Notes under the pieces: model-generated | What the model saw: the letters and a program-made list of their open reading frames with translations, nothing else | Told to the model about the DNA's origin: nothing | The model's database searches: none | Part shown: positions 18,995-29,819 of the stretch, piece after piece | Position numbering within the stretch: the first letter of the stretch is position 1 | How the letters are laid out: the number at the start of each line of letters is the position of its first letter | Made by a program: the position numbers and the translations under genes | Source of the DNA: Flavobacterium sediminis | Lineage (GTDB): Bacteria; Bacteroidota; Bacteroidia; Flavobacteriales; Flavobacteriaceae | DNA length: 64,000 nucleotides | Direction: 5' to 3' | Assembly (NCBI RefSeq): GCF_003148385.1 | Contig: NZ_CP029463.1 | Location: forward strand, 992,001 to 1,056,000

Positions 18995-21900
18995 ATGAAA
19001 CAAAAATTCCTAGGAATTGCCTTACTGGCAATCTCATCCTTTGCCTTTGGGCAAAACGGAGACTCATTCTGGTTCAGAACCCAGAAAAAAGCAGATTCTG
19101 AAATAGTTCAGAACAAAAGAATGATCCAAAATCCAAAACTCTTCGGATTGGATATGGTAAAAATGAAACAAAAGCTAAGTCAATTGTCCCACAAAACAAC
19201 TTCAGCTGACCAATCTAACTTAACCTTATCATTCCCAAATGCAGAAGGTGCACTTGAAAATTTTAAAATTATTGAGTATTCCGTTATGGATCCCGATCTG
19301 GCTAATCGTTATCCGGATATTAAATCTTATGTCGGACAAGGTGTCGAAAACCCGGGAGCAACAATTTACATCAGTATTTCCCCGCTTGGGTTCCAATCCA
19401 TGACTCTCTATCCCGATCAATCAGCACTATTTATTGAACCTTATACTTCAGATCTATCTTCTTATGCGGTTTACAGAAAATCAGATAAAAGACAAGCTTT
19501 TTCAAAATTTGAATGTTCTGTAATAGATCAGGTAAACCAATCTGCTGTTGTTGGCACTCAACTACGCCCTAATGCAGACGATTCAACCCTGAGAACATTC
19601 CGCTTAGCTATGTCTGTAACAGGTGAATACACAGCTTATTTCGGAGGAACAAAGACAAATGCCTTGGCTGCTATCAATAACACTATGACACGTGTTAACG
19701 GTGTTTTTGAAAAAGACTTTGGCGTTCGACTAGTTCTGATTTCAAATACTGATTCAGTTATTTATACCAATTCTTCAACTGATCCTTATTCACCTTCAAG
19801 TAGTATGTCGAATTGGAATTCACAATTACAATCGACTTTAACTAGTGTAATCGGCGAATCTAACTATGATATCGGACACCTATTCGGAAAAGACGGCGGC
19901 GGCGGAAATGCCGGTTGTATCGGTTGTGTTTGTGTAGACGGACAAAAAGGTAGCGGATACACTTCTCCGGCTGACGGAATTCCTTCAGGTGACAATTTTG
20001 ACATTGATTATGTAGCTCACGAATTAGGACATCAATTAGGGGCTAATCACACTTTTTCAATGAGCAATGAAGGAACCGGAGCCAATATGGAACCGGGATC
20101 TGGCTCCACAATTATGGGATATGCCGGTATTACTTCTCAAGATATTCAAGCACATTCTGATGCTTACTTCCACTCTATCAGTATACAACAAGTCACTAAT
20201 AACATTAAGGCAAAATCTTGTCCGACCCTTACCAGTACAGGAAATAGTGTTCCGACTGCAAATGCGGGTTCTGACTACACTATTCCTAAAAGCACTCCAT
20301 TTATGTTAACCGGTTCCGGAATAGATGCTAACGGAGATGCACTTACATATTGTTGGGAACAAATGGACAATGCTTCAAGCTCACAAACAGGATCTAGCTC
20401 AGCCGCTAGCGCAACTAAAACCAGCGGTCCGAATTTCAGATCCTATACTCCAACGACTTCATCTACTCGTTATTTCCCAATGATGTCCAGAGTTCTGGCA
20501 GGTGCTACAACAACTTCAGGTTCAGAAATTACCGTTGAAGCTCTTTCTTCGGTAGCCAGAACTTTAAATTTCAGATTTACTGTAAGAGATAACAGAGCCG
20601 GCGGATCAGCTAATAATAGTGACGATATGGTCGTAACTGTAAATGGCACGGCAGGACCATTTGTAGTTACAGCTCCTAATACCGCCGTAACTTATACAGG
20701 TGGAAGTACGCAAACAATCACTTGGAATGTTGCAGGAACTACTTCTAACGGTGTGAACTGTGCTAATGTAGATATTTTACTTTCTACAAACGGAGGAAGC
20801 ACTTGGACAACTCTTTTAGCCGCTACAACGAACGACGGAACACAGGATGTTACTATACCAAACACACCTTCTTCACAGTGTAGAATTATGATCAAAGGAA
20901 CCAATCATATTTTCTTTGATGTTTCTAATACTAATTTTACCATTACTGCAGGTTCAGGAAATGATACAACAGCACCAAGTGCACCGACCAATTTAGCAGC
21001 TTCAGGAACGACACAAACAACTACAAGTTTAAACTGGACTGCTTCAACAGATAATGTGGCTGTGACAGGTTATAATGTATATCAAAACGGAACTCAGATC
21101 GGAACTTCTTCTACCACTTCTTATAATGTTACCGGATTAACAGCTTCCACTACTTACAGTTTTACTGTTAAAGCTAAAGATGCTGCCGGAAATATTTCAA
21201 GCACAAGTAATACCGTAAACGTTACAACATTATCCGGTTCCACCACACCGACTTATTGTACTTCTCAAGGAAATACAGTTACGGACGAATATATCGGAAG
21301 AGTTCAATTGAACACCATCAATAATTCATCAGGTAACGGAAACGGCTATTCTGATTTTACTTCTATATCTACAAACCTTACAAAAGGAACAGCTTATACC
21401 ATTACTATTACTCCAACATGGACAGGAACTGTTTATAGTGAGGGTTATGCGGTTTGGATCGACTATAACCAAAACGGAAGCTTTAATGACTCAGGAGAAC
21501 TGGTTTGGAGTAATGCCGCAAGCACAACAACTCCGGTTTCCGGAACTTTCACTATACCGACAACAGCTACCAGCGGAGCAACTCGAATGAGAGTTTCCAT
21601 GAAATACAACGGAATTCCGACTTCCTGCGAGACTTTCTCTTACGGAGAAGTTGAAGATTACACCGTTAATTTAGCTACCGGAGCTGCAGATACGACAGCT
21701 CCTTCAGCACCTACTCTTTCAGCAAGCGGAACAACCCAAACCACCACTAATTTAAGTTGGACAGCTTCTACGGACAACGTAGGCGTAACGGGATATAACG
21801 TTTACCAAAACGGAAGTCAGATCGGAACCACCACTACTGCTACATCTTATAGTGTTACCGGATTAACAGCTTCTACTACATATAGCTTTACAGTAAAAGC

Positions 21901-22657
21901 CAAAGACGCTGCCGGAAACATATCCGCATCCAGTAATACAGTTAGTGTAACGACATCTGCTAACACAGTAACGTATTGTTCTTCACAAGGTAACAACACT
22001 TCTGATGAGCGAATTGCACAAGTAGTTTACGGTTCTATCAACAATTCTTCAACAGGAACTTCCGGATATGAAGATTTTACTTCTGTATCTACTAATGCTG
22101 CCAGAGGTTCTTCTCAAACCATTACCATAACCCCTTATTGGTCAGGAACTGTTTACAGTGAAGGTTATGCGGTTTGGATCGATTTCAACCAAGATGGTGA
22201 CTTTGACGACTCCGGAGAGTTAGTATGGAGCAAATCTGCAAGTAAAACAACTCCGGTTTCCGGAACCATTACAATTCCTTCAACAGCTACACTTGGAGCT
22301 ACAAAAATGAGAGTTTCGATGAAGTATAATGCAATCCCGACTTCTTGCGAATCTTTCACTTACGGACAAGTTGAAGATTATACTGTAAATATCACTTCAA
22401 GTGGAAAAGAAATTGAAGATACTGTGTTTACTTCAACTGAAATCACTTTATATCCGAACCCGACCAGTAGCATTCTAAACATTACCGGATTGAGTAATAG
22501 TAGTGCTTTTACAATCTACAATCTATTAGGCCAACCGGTTAAAAAAGGAAATGCAGAAAACAATATGATTAACGTAGAGAGTTTAGAACAAGGACATTAT
22601 ATAATTGAAATTCAAAATAATGACCAAATCACAACGAAACGATTTATCAAAAAATAA
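18995..22657 (+). CDS. Secreted reprolysin-like metalloprotease with FN3/GEVED repeats and type IX sorting tail
   Basis: A 1220-aa secreted protein from the ATG at 18,995; a TTG at 18,968 is less likely. The signal peptide is MKQKFLGIALLAISSFAFGQ. A propeptide is followed by a zincin domain with HELGHQLGANH at residue 342 and the Met-turn region IMGYAG, giving the M12B-type HExxHxxGxxH zinc site. Next come a Pro/Ser-rich stretch, then two tandem fibronectin-III plus GEVED units (first FN3 near 20,964, second near 21,695). GEVED blocks show WIDYNQNGSFNDSGELVW and YGEVEDYTVN. The last 70 residues (LYPNPTSSILNI...KRFIKK) are a type A T9SS C-terminal signal. Confidence 0.88.
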   Translation: MKQKFLGIALLAISSFAFGQNGDSFWFRTQKKADSEIVQNKRMIQNPKLFGLDMVKMKQKLSQLSHKTTSADQSNLTLSFPNAEGALENFKIIEYSVMDPDLANRYPDIKSYVGQGVENPGATIYISISPLGFQSMTLYPDQSALFIEPYTSDLSSYAVYRKSDKRQAFSKFECSVIDQVNQSAVVGTQLRPNADDSTLRTFRLAMSVTGEYTAYFGGTKTNALAAINNTMTRVNGVFEKDFGVRLVLISNTDSVIYTNSSTDPYSPSSSMSNWNSQLQSTLTSVIGESNYDIGHLFGKDGGGGNAGCIGCVCVDGQKGSGYTSPADGIPSGDNFDIDYVAHELGHQLGANHTFSMSNEGTGANMEPGSGSTIMGYAGITSQDIQAHSDAYFHSISIQQVTNNIKAKSCPTLTSTGNSVPTANAGSDYTIPKSTPFMLTGSGIDANGDALTYCWEQMDNASSSQTGSSSAASATKTSGPNFRSYTPTTSSTRYFPMMSRVLAGATTTSGSEITVEALSSVARTLNFRFTVRDNRAGGSANNSDDMVVTVNGTAGPFVVTAPNTAVTYTGGSTQTITWNVAGTTSNGVNCANVDILLSTNGGSTWTTLLAATTNDGTQDVTIPNTPSSQCRIMIKGTNHIFFDVSNTNFTITAGSGNDTTAPSAPTNLAASGTTQTTTSLNWTASTDNVAVTGYNVYQNGTQIGTSSTTSYNVTGLTASTTYSFTVKAKDAAGNISSTSNTVNVTTLSGSTTPTYCTSQGNTVTDEYIGRVQLNTINNSSGNGNGYSDFTSISTNLTKGTAYTITITPTWTGTVYSEGYAVWIDYNQNGSFNDSGELVWSNAASTTTPVSGTFTIPTTATSGATRMRVSMKYNGIPTSCETFSYGEVEDYTVNLATGAADTTAPSAPTLSASGTTQTTTNLSWTASTDNVGVTGYNVYQNGSQIGTTTTATSYSVTGLTASTTYSFTVKAKDAAGNISASSNTVSVTTSANTVTYCSSQGNNTSDERIAQVVYGSINNSSTGTSGYEDFTSVSTNAARGSSQTITITPYWSGTVYSEGYAVWIDFNQDGDFDDSGELVWSKSASKTTPVSGTITIPSTATLGATKMRVSMKYNAIPTSCESFTYGQVEDYTVNITSSGKEIEDTVFTSTEITLYPNPTSSILNITGLSNSSAFTIYNLLGQPVKKGNAENNMINVESLEQGHYIIEIQNNDQITTKRFIKK
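20964..22395 (+). repeat. Tandem FN3-GEVED duplication inside the protease gene
   Basis: Two consecutive units of roughly 700 bp encode near-identical domain pairs. Shared phrases include NVYQNG, TYSFTVKAKDAAGNIS, GTVYSEGYAVWID and SGELVWS. This points to an internal duplication. Confidence 0.7.
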
Positions 22658-22676
22658 AATCTTTAATCACTTCAAG

Positions 22677-22702
22677 AAAGCCTCAGAAATGAGGCTTTTT
22701 TT
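22677..22702 (+). terminator. Rho-independent terminator after the protease
   Basis: Stem AAAGCCTCA/TGAGGCTTT with a GAAA tetraloop and a T7 tail. Confidence 0.85.
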
Positions 22703-22747
22703 ATAGCCTTTATTTAAGTAATTTTATACGCTACAAATTTAAACCCT

Positions 22748-24641
22748 ATGAAAAAACAATTTTTATCTATTATTTTAATTATGGCAGGACTTTCACTTAG
22801 TGCTCAAGAAGTCATGACACCCGAACTTTTATGGAAGCTCGGACGCATTTCTCCTTTAGGAATTTCAAAAGACGGAAAATCAATCATTTATAAAGTATCA
22901 ACCCCTTCTGTTGAAGAAAACAAATCAAATAGTGTATTTTACAGTATCCCTGTAACAGGCGGCAAAGCAACTGTAATTGAAAACGCTTCTGATTTAGTAA
23001 ATGATAAAAATAATAATGAAAAAGGCGGCACTCTTTCTCATAAAGAAGTTAAAATTGATAACGTTTATGGAAAAGACTTTTATCCTGAATTAGAAAAAAG
23101 CGAAGTTCATATCTATAACGGATTAGATTACCGTCATTGGGATACTTGGAACGACGGTACTCACAACCATATTATTTTTACGAATAACCAAAAAGAAGAA
23201 ATTGATATTATGGCTAACGAACCTTTTGATTCACCACAAAAACCTTTCGGTGGGGATGAGGACTACATTTGGTCTCCTGATGGTTCAAAAATAATATATG
23301 TATGTAAAAAGAAAACAGGAGCAGCTTACGCTATTAGTACTAATACAGACCTATATGAGTACGATATAAACACCAAAACAACTAAAAATTTAACGAAGGA
23401 AAACAAAGGATATGATGTTGCCCCACAGTTTTCTCCTAACGGCGATCTCTCATGGCTGCAAATGAAACGAGAAGGCTATGAGGCCGATAAAAATGATATT
23501 GTAGTTAACCACAAAGGCTTTTTAATCAACTTAACTTCTGCTTGGGACGGAACTGTAGACAGTTTCATTTGGAGCGAAGATGGGAAAAAAGTATATTTTT
23601 TAGCGCCTGTTGACGGAACCAAACAACTTTTTGAAGTGAATTTCCCGGGGCTGAGTAAGATTATGGTAAGAGTTAAGCAACTAACAGAAGGTCAGTTCGA
23701 TGTCAATCAGATTATCGGTTTTAGCGGAAATAATGTTTTAGTTACAAGAAGTGATATGAACCATGCCAATGAAATTTTTTCCTATGACCTGAAAAAGAAA
23801 AAATGGAATCAGATTACCAATGTAAATACCAAGACATATGCCAAATTAGCTTTGCCAACTGTTGAAAAAAGAATGGTTAAAACTACCGACGGTAAAGACA
23901 TGTTAGTTTGGGTTATTTTACCGCCAAATTTTGACAAAACTAAAAAATATCCAACCCTATTATATTGCCAAGGGGACCACAAGGGGCTCTTTCACAATTT
24001 TATTCTTTCCGTTGGAATTTTCAGGTAATGGCCTCACAAGATTATATTGTAGTTGCCCCTAACCGCAGAGGTATGCCGGGACACGGTGTAAAATGGAATG
24101 AAGATATCAGCAAGGATTGGGGGGACAAGCTATCCAGGATTATCTAAGTGCTATTGATGATGTTGCCAAAGAACCTTACGTAGATAACAAACGTTTAGGA
24201 GCTGTTGGTGCAAGTTACGGTGGTTATTCGGTTTTCTATTTAGCAGGAATTCACAACAATCGTTTCAAAACATTCATTTCGCATTGTGGCGTTTTCAATC
24301 TTGAAAGTATGTATGGAACAACGGAAGAAGTTTTCTTTACGAATTGGGATTTGGGCGGACCTTATTGGGATAAAAATAATGTTGCCGCTCAAAAAACGTA
24401 TCAACAATTCAATCCTATTAAACTCGTTGATAAATGGAACACTCCGATTTTTGTAATTCAGGGCGGAAAAGATTTCCGGGTTCCGATCGGACAAGGACAA
24501 GAAGCTTTTCAGGCAGCCCAACTGAAAGGAATACACAGCCGTTTTATGTTTTTCCCTGACGAGAACCACTGGGTTTTAAAACCTCAAAACGGAATTGTTT
24601 GGCAACGCGAATTCTTTAAATGGTTAAAAGAAACTCTGTAG
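22748..24641 (+). pseudogene. S9 prolyl-oligopeptidase-family peptidase with two apparent frameshifts
   Basis: Serine peptidase of the DPP4/acylaminoacyl-peptidase type with a signal peptide (ends ...LSLSAQE), periplasmic. The beta-propeller portion reads to 24,028. The alpha/beta hydrolase domain continues in two other frames. The nucleophile is in GASYGGYSV (codon 24,213-24,215), the Asp in GGKDFRVP and the His in DENHWVL. One extra G in the G4 run near 23,981 restores YCQGGPQGALSQF. One extra G in the G6 run at 24,119-24,124 restores DWGGQAIQDYL. The repaired protein is 631 aa, normal for the family. Either a doubly broken gene or, more likely, homopolymer undercalls. Confidence 0.85.
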
Positions 24642-24655
24642 CTGTAATCAATAAT

Positions 24656-24690
24656 AAAAAATCCCGATTCAAAGAATCGGGATTTTTTAT
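24656..24690. terminator. Bidirectional terminator between the S9 peptidase and accC
   Basis: Stem AAAAATCCCGATTC/GAATCGGGATTTTT with an AAA loop, serving the two convergent genes. Confidence 0.85.
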
Positions 24691-24705
24691 TGAAATTATA
24701 TTTCA

Positions 24706-26055
24706 CTATTCTTTAATTTCTTCCATTTTGAAATCCTCCATAAACTTAGTGGTATAATTTCCGGCAACATAATCCGGATTCTCCATTAACTGTCTGTGGA
24801 AAGGAATAGTTGTTTTGATTCCTTCAATTACGAACTCATCTAAAGCTCGTTTCATTTTATTAATTGCCTCTTCTCTTGTTTGAGCTGTTGTAATCAACTT
24901 AGCAATCATAGAATCATAATTCGGCGGAATAGTATATCCGGCGTAAACATGAGTATCCAAACGTACTCCATGACCTCCCGGTGCGTGTAAAACAGTAATT
25001 TTACCCGGAGATGGTCTGAAATCATTATATGGATCCTCAGCATTAATACGACACTCTATGGAATGCAATTGCGGATAATAATTTTTACCTGAAATCGGCA
25101 CTCCTGATGCAACTAATATTTGCTCACGAATCAAATCATAATCTACAACTTGTTCCGTAATAGGATGTTCAACCTGAATACGAGTATTCATTTCCATGAA
25201 GTAGAAATTACGATGCTTATCTACCAAGAACTCAATAGTCCCTGCTCCTTCGTAATTAATATACTCAGCTGCTTTCACAGCTGCTTCACCCATTTTATCA
25301 CGTAACTCCTGCGTCATAAAAGGCGAAGGCGTTTCTTCTGTCAATTTTTGGTGACGACGTTGAATAGAACAATCTCTTTCAGAAAGGTGACACGCTTTTC
25401 CGTATTGGTCTCCCACAACTTGGATCTCGATATGTCTTGGCTCTTCAATTAATTTTTCCATGTACATACCGTCATTTCCGAATGCTGCAGCAGCTTCCTG
25501 ACGAGCACTTTCCCAAGCTTTTTGCAATTCGTCTTCTTTCCAAATAGCACGCATTCCTTTTCCACCTCCACCGGCAGTGGCTTTCATCATCACAGGATAA
25601 CCTATTTCTTTAGCTACTTTTTTAGCTTGTTCAAAAGATTCCAAAATTCCGTCTGAACCGGGAACACAAGGTACACCCGCTGCTTTCATTGTTGCTTTTG
25701 CGGTAGCTTTATCTCCCATTTTTTCAATCATTTCTGCTGAAGCACCGATAAACTTTATTCCGTGCTCTTCACAAATCTTTGAAAACTTAGCATTTTCAGA
25801 TAAGAATCCGTATCCGGGATGAATTGCATCTGCATTCGTGATCTCTGCAGCAGCTATGATATTTGACATTTTCAAGTAAGACAAATTACTTGGCGGCGGA
25901 CCAATACACACTGCTTCATCTGCAAAACGAACGTGTAAACTATCAGCATCTGCAGTGGAATATACTGCTACTGTTTTGATCCCCATTTCTCTACAGGTTC
26001 TAATTACACGTAGTGCAATTTCTCCTCTGTTTGCGATTAATATTTTTTTAAACAT
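24706..26055 (-). CDS. accC: Acetyl-CoA carboxylase biotin carboxylase subunit
   Basis: ATP-dependent carboxylation of the biotin on AccB. It is 449 aa from the ATG at 26,055 ([17 protein letters not shown]); an ATG three codons earlier is possible. ATP-grasp features are [22 protein letters not shown], the Gly-rich [12 protein letters not shown] and [16 protein letters not shown] with catalytic Glu and Arg. The [18 protein letters not shown] segment is also diagnostic. It follows accB by 112 bp within the fabH-accB-accC operon. Confidence 0.97.
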   Translation of the reverse strand: MFKKILIANRGEIALRVIRTCREMGIKTVAVYSTADADSLHVRFADEAVCIGPPPSNLSYLKMSNIIAAAEITNADAIHPGYGFLSENAKFSKICEEHGIKFIGASAEMIEKMGDKATAKATMKAAGVPCVPGSDGILESFEQAKKVAKEIGYPVMMKATAGGGGKGMRAIWKEDELQKAWESARQEAAAAFGNDGMYMEKLIEEPRHIEIQVVGDQYGKACHLSERDCSIQRRHQKLTEETPSPFMTQELRDKMGEAAVKAAEYINYEGAGTIEFLVDKHRNFYFMEMNTRIQVEHPITEQVVDYDLIREQILVASGVPISGKNYYPQLHSIECRINAEDPYNDFRPSPGKITVLHAPGGHGVRLDTHVYAGYTIPPNYDSMIAKLITTAQTREEAINKMKRALDEFVIEGIKTTIPFHRQLMENPDYVAGNYTTKFMEDFKMEEIKE

Positions 26056-26167
26056 AATAATCAAATTAGATAATTAGTCCATCCCGAAAAAACGGGACAA
26101 GTTGTGTCAATTAGACAATTAAATGAAATCAAAAAATATGATCTCTAACTTCTAATTTCTAACTTTA

Positions 26168-26656
26168 TTAAGATGGATCTACTAAGAATAAAGGTTGATC
26201 AAATTCTACCGGGGAGGCATCGTCTACTAATACTTTAACGATTTTCCCTGAAATTTCTGACTCAATCTCATTGAATAGTTTCATAGCTTCAATCACACAA
26301 ACCACATCTCCTTTTGAAATTGTACTTCCTACTTCTGCAAACACAGGTTTATCCGGTGCCGGCTTTCTATAGAATGTACCGATGATAGGAGATTTTATAG
26401 TGATATATTTACTATTTTCTTCTGAACTTTTAACTTCCGGAGCAACCGGCGCAGCTGCTGTTGTAGGAGCAACTGGCATAGGAGCCGCAGCCTGTGGCAA
26501 AGCTGTAGTTACAGGAACCTGTTGAACGTAAGTTGTTTCAGTTCCTTCCTGAGTGGTTTTAATGGTGATTTTAAAATCCTCCATTTCTAACTTCACCTCT
26601 GTAGCACCAGATTTAGCTACAAACTTAATTAGGTTTTGAATTTCTCTAATATCCAT
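26168..26656 (-). CDS. accB: Biotin carboxyl carrier protein of acetyl-CoA carboxylase
   Basis: A 162-aa BCCP. An N-terminal helical region (MDIREIQNLIKFVAKSG) is joined by an Ala/Pro-rich flexible linker (about residues 45-75) to a C-terminal biotinyl domain with the biotinylation motif VIEAMKLFNEIE. It carries the carboxyl group between AccC and the carboxyltransferase (AccD at 10.8 kb). It lies 28 bp after fabH. Confidence 0.97.
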   Translation of the reverse strand: MDIREIQNLIKFVAKSGATEVKLEMEDFKITIKTTQEGTETTYVQQVPVTTALPQAAAPMPVAPTTAAAPVAPEVKSSEENSKYITIKSPIIGTFYRKPAPDKPVFAEVGSTISKGDVVCVIEAMKLFNEIESEISGKIVKVLVDDASPVEFDQPLFLVDPS

Positions 26657-26684
26657 ACTCTTTGAAATTTGGTTTAGCTTGTTG

Positions 26685-27686
26685 TTATTTTGTATCGTAT
26701 GCCCATTTCAGATAAATAGCTCCCCAAGTGAAGCCACCTCCGAATGCTGCAAAAATTATATTATCTCCTTTTTTAATTTGCTTTTCGAATTCACAAAGTA
26801 ATAACGGTAATGTAGCTGAAGTTGTATTACCATACTTGTGAATATTAATCAGAACTTTTGAATCATCAACTCCCATTCTGTTTGCTGTAGCATCAATAAT
26901 TCGTTTATTAGCCTGATGAGCAACCAGCCAATTTACATCCTCATGCGACAAATTGTTTCGCTGCATGATCTTCTCGCTCACATCAGCCATTCCGGAAACA
27001 GCATATTTGAATACTGTTTTTCCATCCTGAAAAACATAATGTTGCTTATTTTTAACTGTTTCTTCTGAAGCCGGCAATATTGAACCTCCTGCATCGATCT
27101 TTAAAAATTCACGCCCTACGCCATCACTTTTCAATACTTCATCCTGAAGACCGAAACCTTCTTCATTAGGTTCAAATAAAACAGCGCCACCTCCATCACC
27201 GAAAATGATACAAGTGGCTCTATCTGTATAATCTATTATAGATGACATCTTATCAGCACCTATTAATAATATTTTTTTATATTTTCCTGATTGAATATAA
27301 GCAGATGCGACTGACATTCCGTAAAGAAAACTGGAACAGGCAGCTTGCAAGTCAAAAGCAAAAGCATTGGTCGCTCCGATCTGTGTTGCTACATAAACTC
27401 CTGTTGAAGCTACAGGCATATCCGGTGTGGCAGTTGCCATAATAACCAGATCAATTTCTTTAGGATCAAGATTTGCCTTTTCTATAAGGTTCTGAGCTGC
27501 TTTTATAGCTAAATAAGAAGTCCCGACTCCTTCATCCTCTTTTAAAATCCTTCTTTCTTTTATCCCTGTACGGGTTGTAATCCATTCATCGTTAGTGTCT
27601 ACCATTGTTTCCAATACCTGGTTAGACAAAACATATTTAGGCACATAAGAACCGATTGCTGTAATGGCAGCCGTTATTTTACTCAT
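26685..27686 (-). CDS. fabH: Beta-ketoacyl-ACP synthase III
   Basis: Condenses an acyl-CoA with malonyl-ACP to start fatty acid chains. It is 333 aa. The catalytic triad is visible: Cys in LQAACSSFLYG, His in VAHQANKRI and Asn in HKYGNTTSAT. The N-terminal GIKERR and C-terminal FAAFGGGFTWGAIYLKW segments are typical. It is the first gene of the fabH-accB-accC cluster, separated from rpmF by a terminator-like hairpin. Confidence 0.96.
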   Translation of the reverse strand: MSKITAAITAIGSYVPKYVLSNQVLETMVDTNDEWITTRTGIKERRILKEDEGVGTSYLAIKAAQNLIEKANLDPKEIDLVIMATATPDMPVASTGVYVATQIGATNAFAFDLQAACSSFLYGMSVASAYIQSGKYKKILLIGADKMSSIIDYTDRATCIIFGDGGGAVLFEPNEEGFGLQDEVLKSDGVGREFLKIDAGGSILPASEETVKNKQHYVFQDGKTVFKYAVSGMADVSEKIMQRNNLSHEDVNWLVAHQANKRIIDATANRMGVDDSKVLINIHKYGNTTSATLPLLLCEFEKQIKKGDNIIFAAFGGGFTWGAIYLKWAYDTK

Positions 27687-27850
27687 TTGTCAATTTTTTA
27701 AAAAATGGTAACTACTTTTTTATATAGAAAAACAGCCTTGGTTATTTTTAGCGCACCAAAAATTTGTAATCTCCTAAAAAAGTGGTGGAAATTACAAAAA
27801 AATATACGATTATAAAACCAATGCTAAATAAAAGAGCTGTACTAGTAACA

Positions 27851-27876
27851 AAAAAACCCTCACTTCGTGAGAGTTT
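27851..27876 (-). terminator. Terminator after rpmF (minus strand)
   Basis: Imperfect stem AAAACTCTCAC/GTGAGGGTTTT with a GAA loop and a T-run on the minus strand. It suggests that fabH has its own promoter in the 27,687-27,850 gap. Confidence 0.65.
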
Positions 27877-27893
27877 TCTGTATTTTAAAACAA

Positions 27894-28088
27894 TTACGCT
27901 ACTGCTTCAGTTTTATCAACTACTACCTGACCTCTGTAATATAATTTACCTTCATGCCAGTAAGCTCTGTGATACAAATGAGCCTCTCCTGTTACCGGGC
28001 AAGTTGCGATCTGTGGAACAGATGCTTTGTAGTGCGTTCTTCTTTTATCTCTTCTTGTTGACGACTGTCTTCTCTTAGGATGTGCCAT
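27894..28088 (-). CDS. rpmF: 50S ribosomal protein L32
   Basis: A 64-aa ribosomal protein with the typical start [20 protein letters not shown] and [14 protein letters not shown]. Only one of the four zinc-ribbon cysteines is present (a C- form). It follows the yceD gene by 2 nt, the widely conserved yceD-rpmF pair. Confidence 0.96.
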   Translation of the reverse strand: MAHPKRRQSSTRRDKRRTHYKASVPQIATCPVTGEAHLYHRAYWHEGKLYYRGQVVVDKTEAVA

Positions 28089-28090
28089 TT

Positions 28091-28630
28091 TTACTTATTT
28101 TTATCCGTTAATAGTTTTTTTAAATTTTCCCACCTTGGGTCTATATCTTCTTTTTCTTTTTTCTCTTCTTTCGGAGCCAACTGCTCCAATTTCTGTAAAG
28201 CGTCCGTTTGTAAAGTTCCGTCTTTCACTCCCGGATGCACTCTCTTAGCCGGAACTGAAAGCACTATCATCTCGTAGATATACTGTGAAACATCTACTTG
28301 AAACTCTCCGTGTGGCAATATCAGCAATTCTTCATTTTCATCATTAAACTCCTCTCCGAACTTCACTATTAGTTTTAATTTTCCTTTTACAGGTAAATTA
28401 AAATATTCACTAGTCAAGTCACAAGGCACTCTAACTTCTCCTTTATGCTTAAAAGCCAACTCCAACATTGTACTTTTTTTCTCCAGAACTATATTCACTT
28501 TAATATCAGCCGCATCAAACTCATCATAATTAAAGTGTTTAAAGAACGAATTATCTATCTGATAATCAAACTGATGCTTACCTATCTTTAATCCTGAAAA
28601 CGGGATCAAATATTCTTTAATATTCTTCAT
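28091..28630 (-). CDS. yceD: YceD/DUF177-family protein
   Basis: A 179-aa protein of the DUF177 family, linked to large-subunit rRNA accumulation in other bacteria and plants. Visible signatures are [16 protein letters not shown] and the C-terminal block [22 protein letters not shown] lysine/glutamate-rich helix ends the protein ([11 protein letters not shown]). It is directly upstream of rpmF, the conserved neighbour. Confidence 0.88.
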   Translation of the reverse strand: MKNIKEYLIPFSGLKIGKHQFDYQIDNSFFKHFNYDEFDAADIKVNIVLEKKSTMLELAFKHKGEVRVPCDLTSEYFNLPVKGKLKLIVKFGEEFNDENEELLILPHGEFQVDVSQYIYEMIVLSVPAKRVHPGVKDGTLQTDALQKLEQLAPKEEKKEKEDIDPRWENLKKLLTDKNK

Positions 28631-28658
28631 AACAACAGTTTACCCTCTAAAAGGGATG

Positions 28659-28686
28659 CAAATATATAAAATTATTACAAATCCAA
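28659..28686 (-). promoter_or_regulatory. Promoter of the yceD-rpmF unit
   Basis: On the minus strand, TTG (28,686-28,684), a 17-nt spacer and TATATTTG (28,666-28,659) fit the Bacteroidota consensus, about 30 nt before the yceD ATG. Confidence 0.55.
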
Positions 28687-28716
28687 AACCAGTTATAAAC
28701 ATTTTTTTGTTTACAA

Positions 28717-29760
28717 CTACCCTTGTTTTATTTTCAAAGGGTTCTGTATAAGCTCCTGATATTCATTTCTTTTATGAAAAACATCAATCGCAAGATACAC
28801 TGCTTCTCTGAAAGAATTATAGCTAGCCACTCCTTTTCCGGCTATCTCATAAGCCGTACCATGGTCGGGAGATGTTCTTATTTTTTCCAATCCTGCAGTA
28901 TAATTCACCCCATTACCAAAAGACAGCGTTTTAAACGGTATCAAACCCTGATCATGATACATTGCCAATATAGCATCAAACTTCTCATACTGATTCGATC
29001 CGAAAAAACTATCTGAAGAATAAGGTCCGAAAGCCATTATTCCGCTATTAAATAATTCTTCAACTTTGGGACGAATAATATCTTGCTCTTCTTTTCCTAT
29101 AACTCCATTGTCTCCACTATGCGGATTAAGTCCTAAAACTGCAATCTTAGGTTTTACAATTCCGAAATCCCGGATTAAAGATTGTTGAATGGTTCTTATT
29201 TTTGATTCCAGGAATTCCGGAGTCAGATATTTTGTAATTTCATTTACAGGAACATGATCAGTCAACAAACCTATTCGCAAGTTTCCACTCACCATCAACA
29301 TTAAAGCACTCCCTTCAATTTCCTGATTCAAATAATCTGTGTGTCCCGGAAACTTGAATTCATCCGACTGAATATTGTATTTATTGATCGGAGCAGTAAC
29401 CAAAACATCGACAAAACCATCCTTCAAGGCTTTGGTAGCAGTTACAAACGATTTAACGGCATAACGTCCGACATTGTCGTCTGCTTTACCAAAATCTAAA
29501 TTCACACCTTCCCGCCAAACATTCAACACATTCAGCTTACCCGGGACAATCTGTTCTAAATTATCGATTCCCTGAACACTAACCTCTGCATTTAATGTTT
29601 TTTTTATAAAGGAAATTATTTTTGTATTGGCAAAAATAACCGGCGTACAAAAATCAAACATCCTATTGTCCTCAAAAGTTTTCAAAACAATCTCAGGCCC
29701 AATCCCATTCAAATCACCTATTGAGATACCAACTATTATATTTTCTACCTTTTTAACCAT
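28717..29760 (-). CDS. pdxA: 4-hydroxythreonine-4-phosphate dehydrogenase
   Basis: NAD-dependent, divalent-metal enzyme of the DXP-dependent pyridoxal phosphate pathway. It is 347 aa. Motifs are ISIGDLNGIGPEIVLK at the N-terminus, TAPINKYNI, FPGHTDYL with a metal-binding His, LGLNPHSGDNGVIG, ILAMYHDQGLIPFK with a further metal His, and RTSPDHGTAYEIAG. It is divergent from ribE, with a 59-bp shared promoter region. Confidence 0.96.
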   Translation of the reverse strand: MVKKVENIIVGISIGDLNGIGPEIVLKTFEDNRMFDFCTPVIFANTKIISFIKKTLNAEVSVQGIDNLEQIVPGKLNVLNVWREGVNLDFGKADDNVGRYAVKSFVTATKALKDGFVDVLVTAPINKYNIQSDEFKFPGHTDYLNQEIEGSALMLMVSGNLRIGLLTDHVPVNEITKYLTPEFLESKIRTIQQSLIRDFGIVKPKIAVLGLNPHSGDNGVIGKEEQDIIRPKVEELFNSGIMAFGPYSSDSFFGSNQYEKFDAILAMYHDQGLIPFKTLSFGNGVNYTAGLEKIRTSPDHGTAYEIAGKGVASYNSFREAVYLAIDVFHKRNEYQELIQNPLKIKQG

Positions 29761-29819
29761 TTTCGGTTATTATTATTTACGTATTTTTGAACTGCAAATT
29801 TAATAAAATAAAATCAGTT

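Noticed and set aside
22748..24641. Three separate small genes in place of one S9 peptidase
   Set aside because: The three frames form one continuous family alignment when one G is added at each of two G-runs.
29761..29819. FMN riboswitch before ribE
   Set aside because: The gap is only 59 bp and AT-rich, too short for the conserved FMN aptamer.
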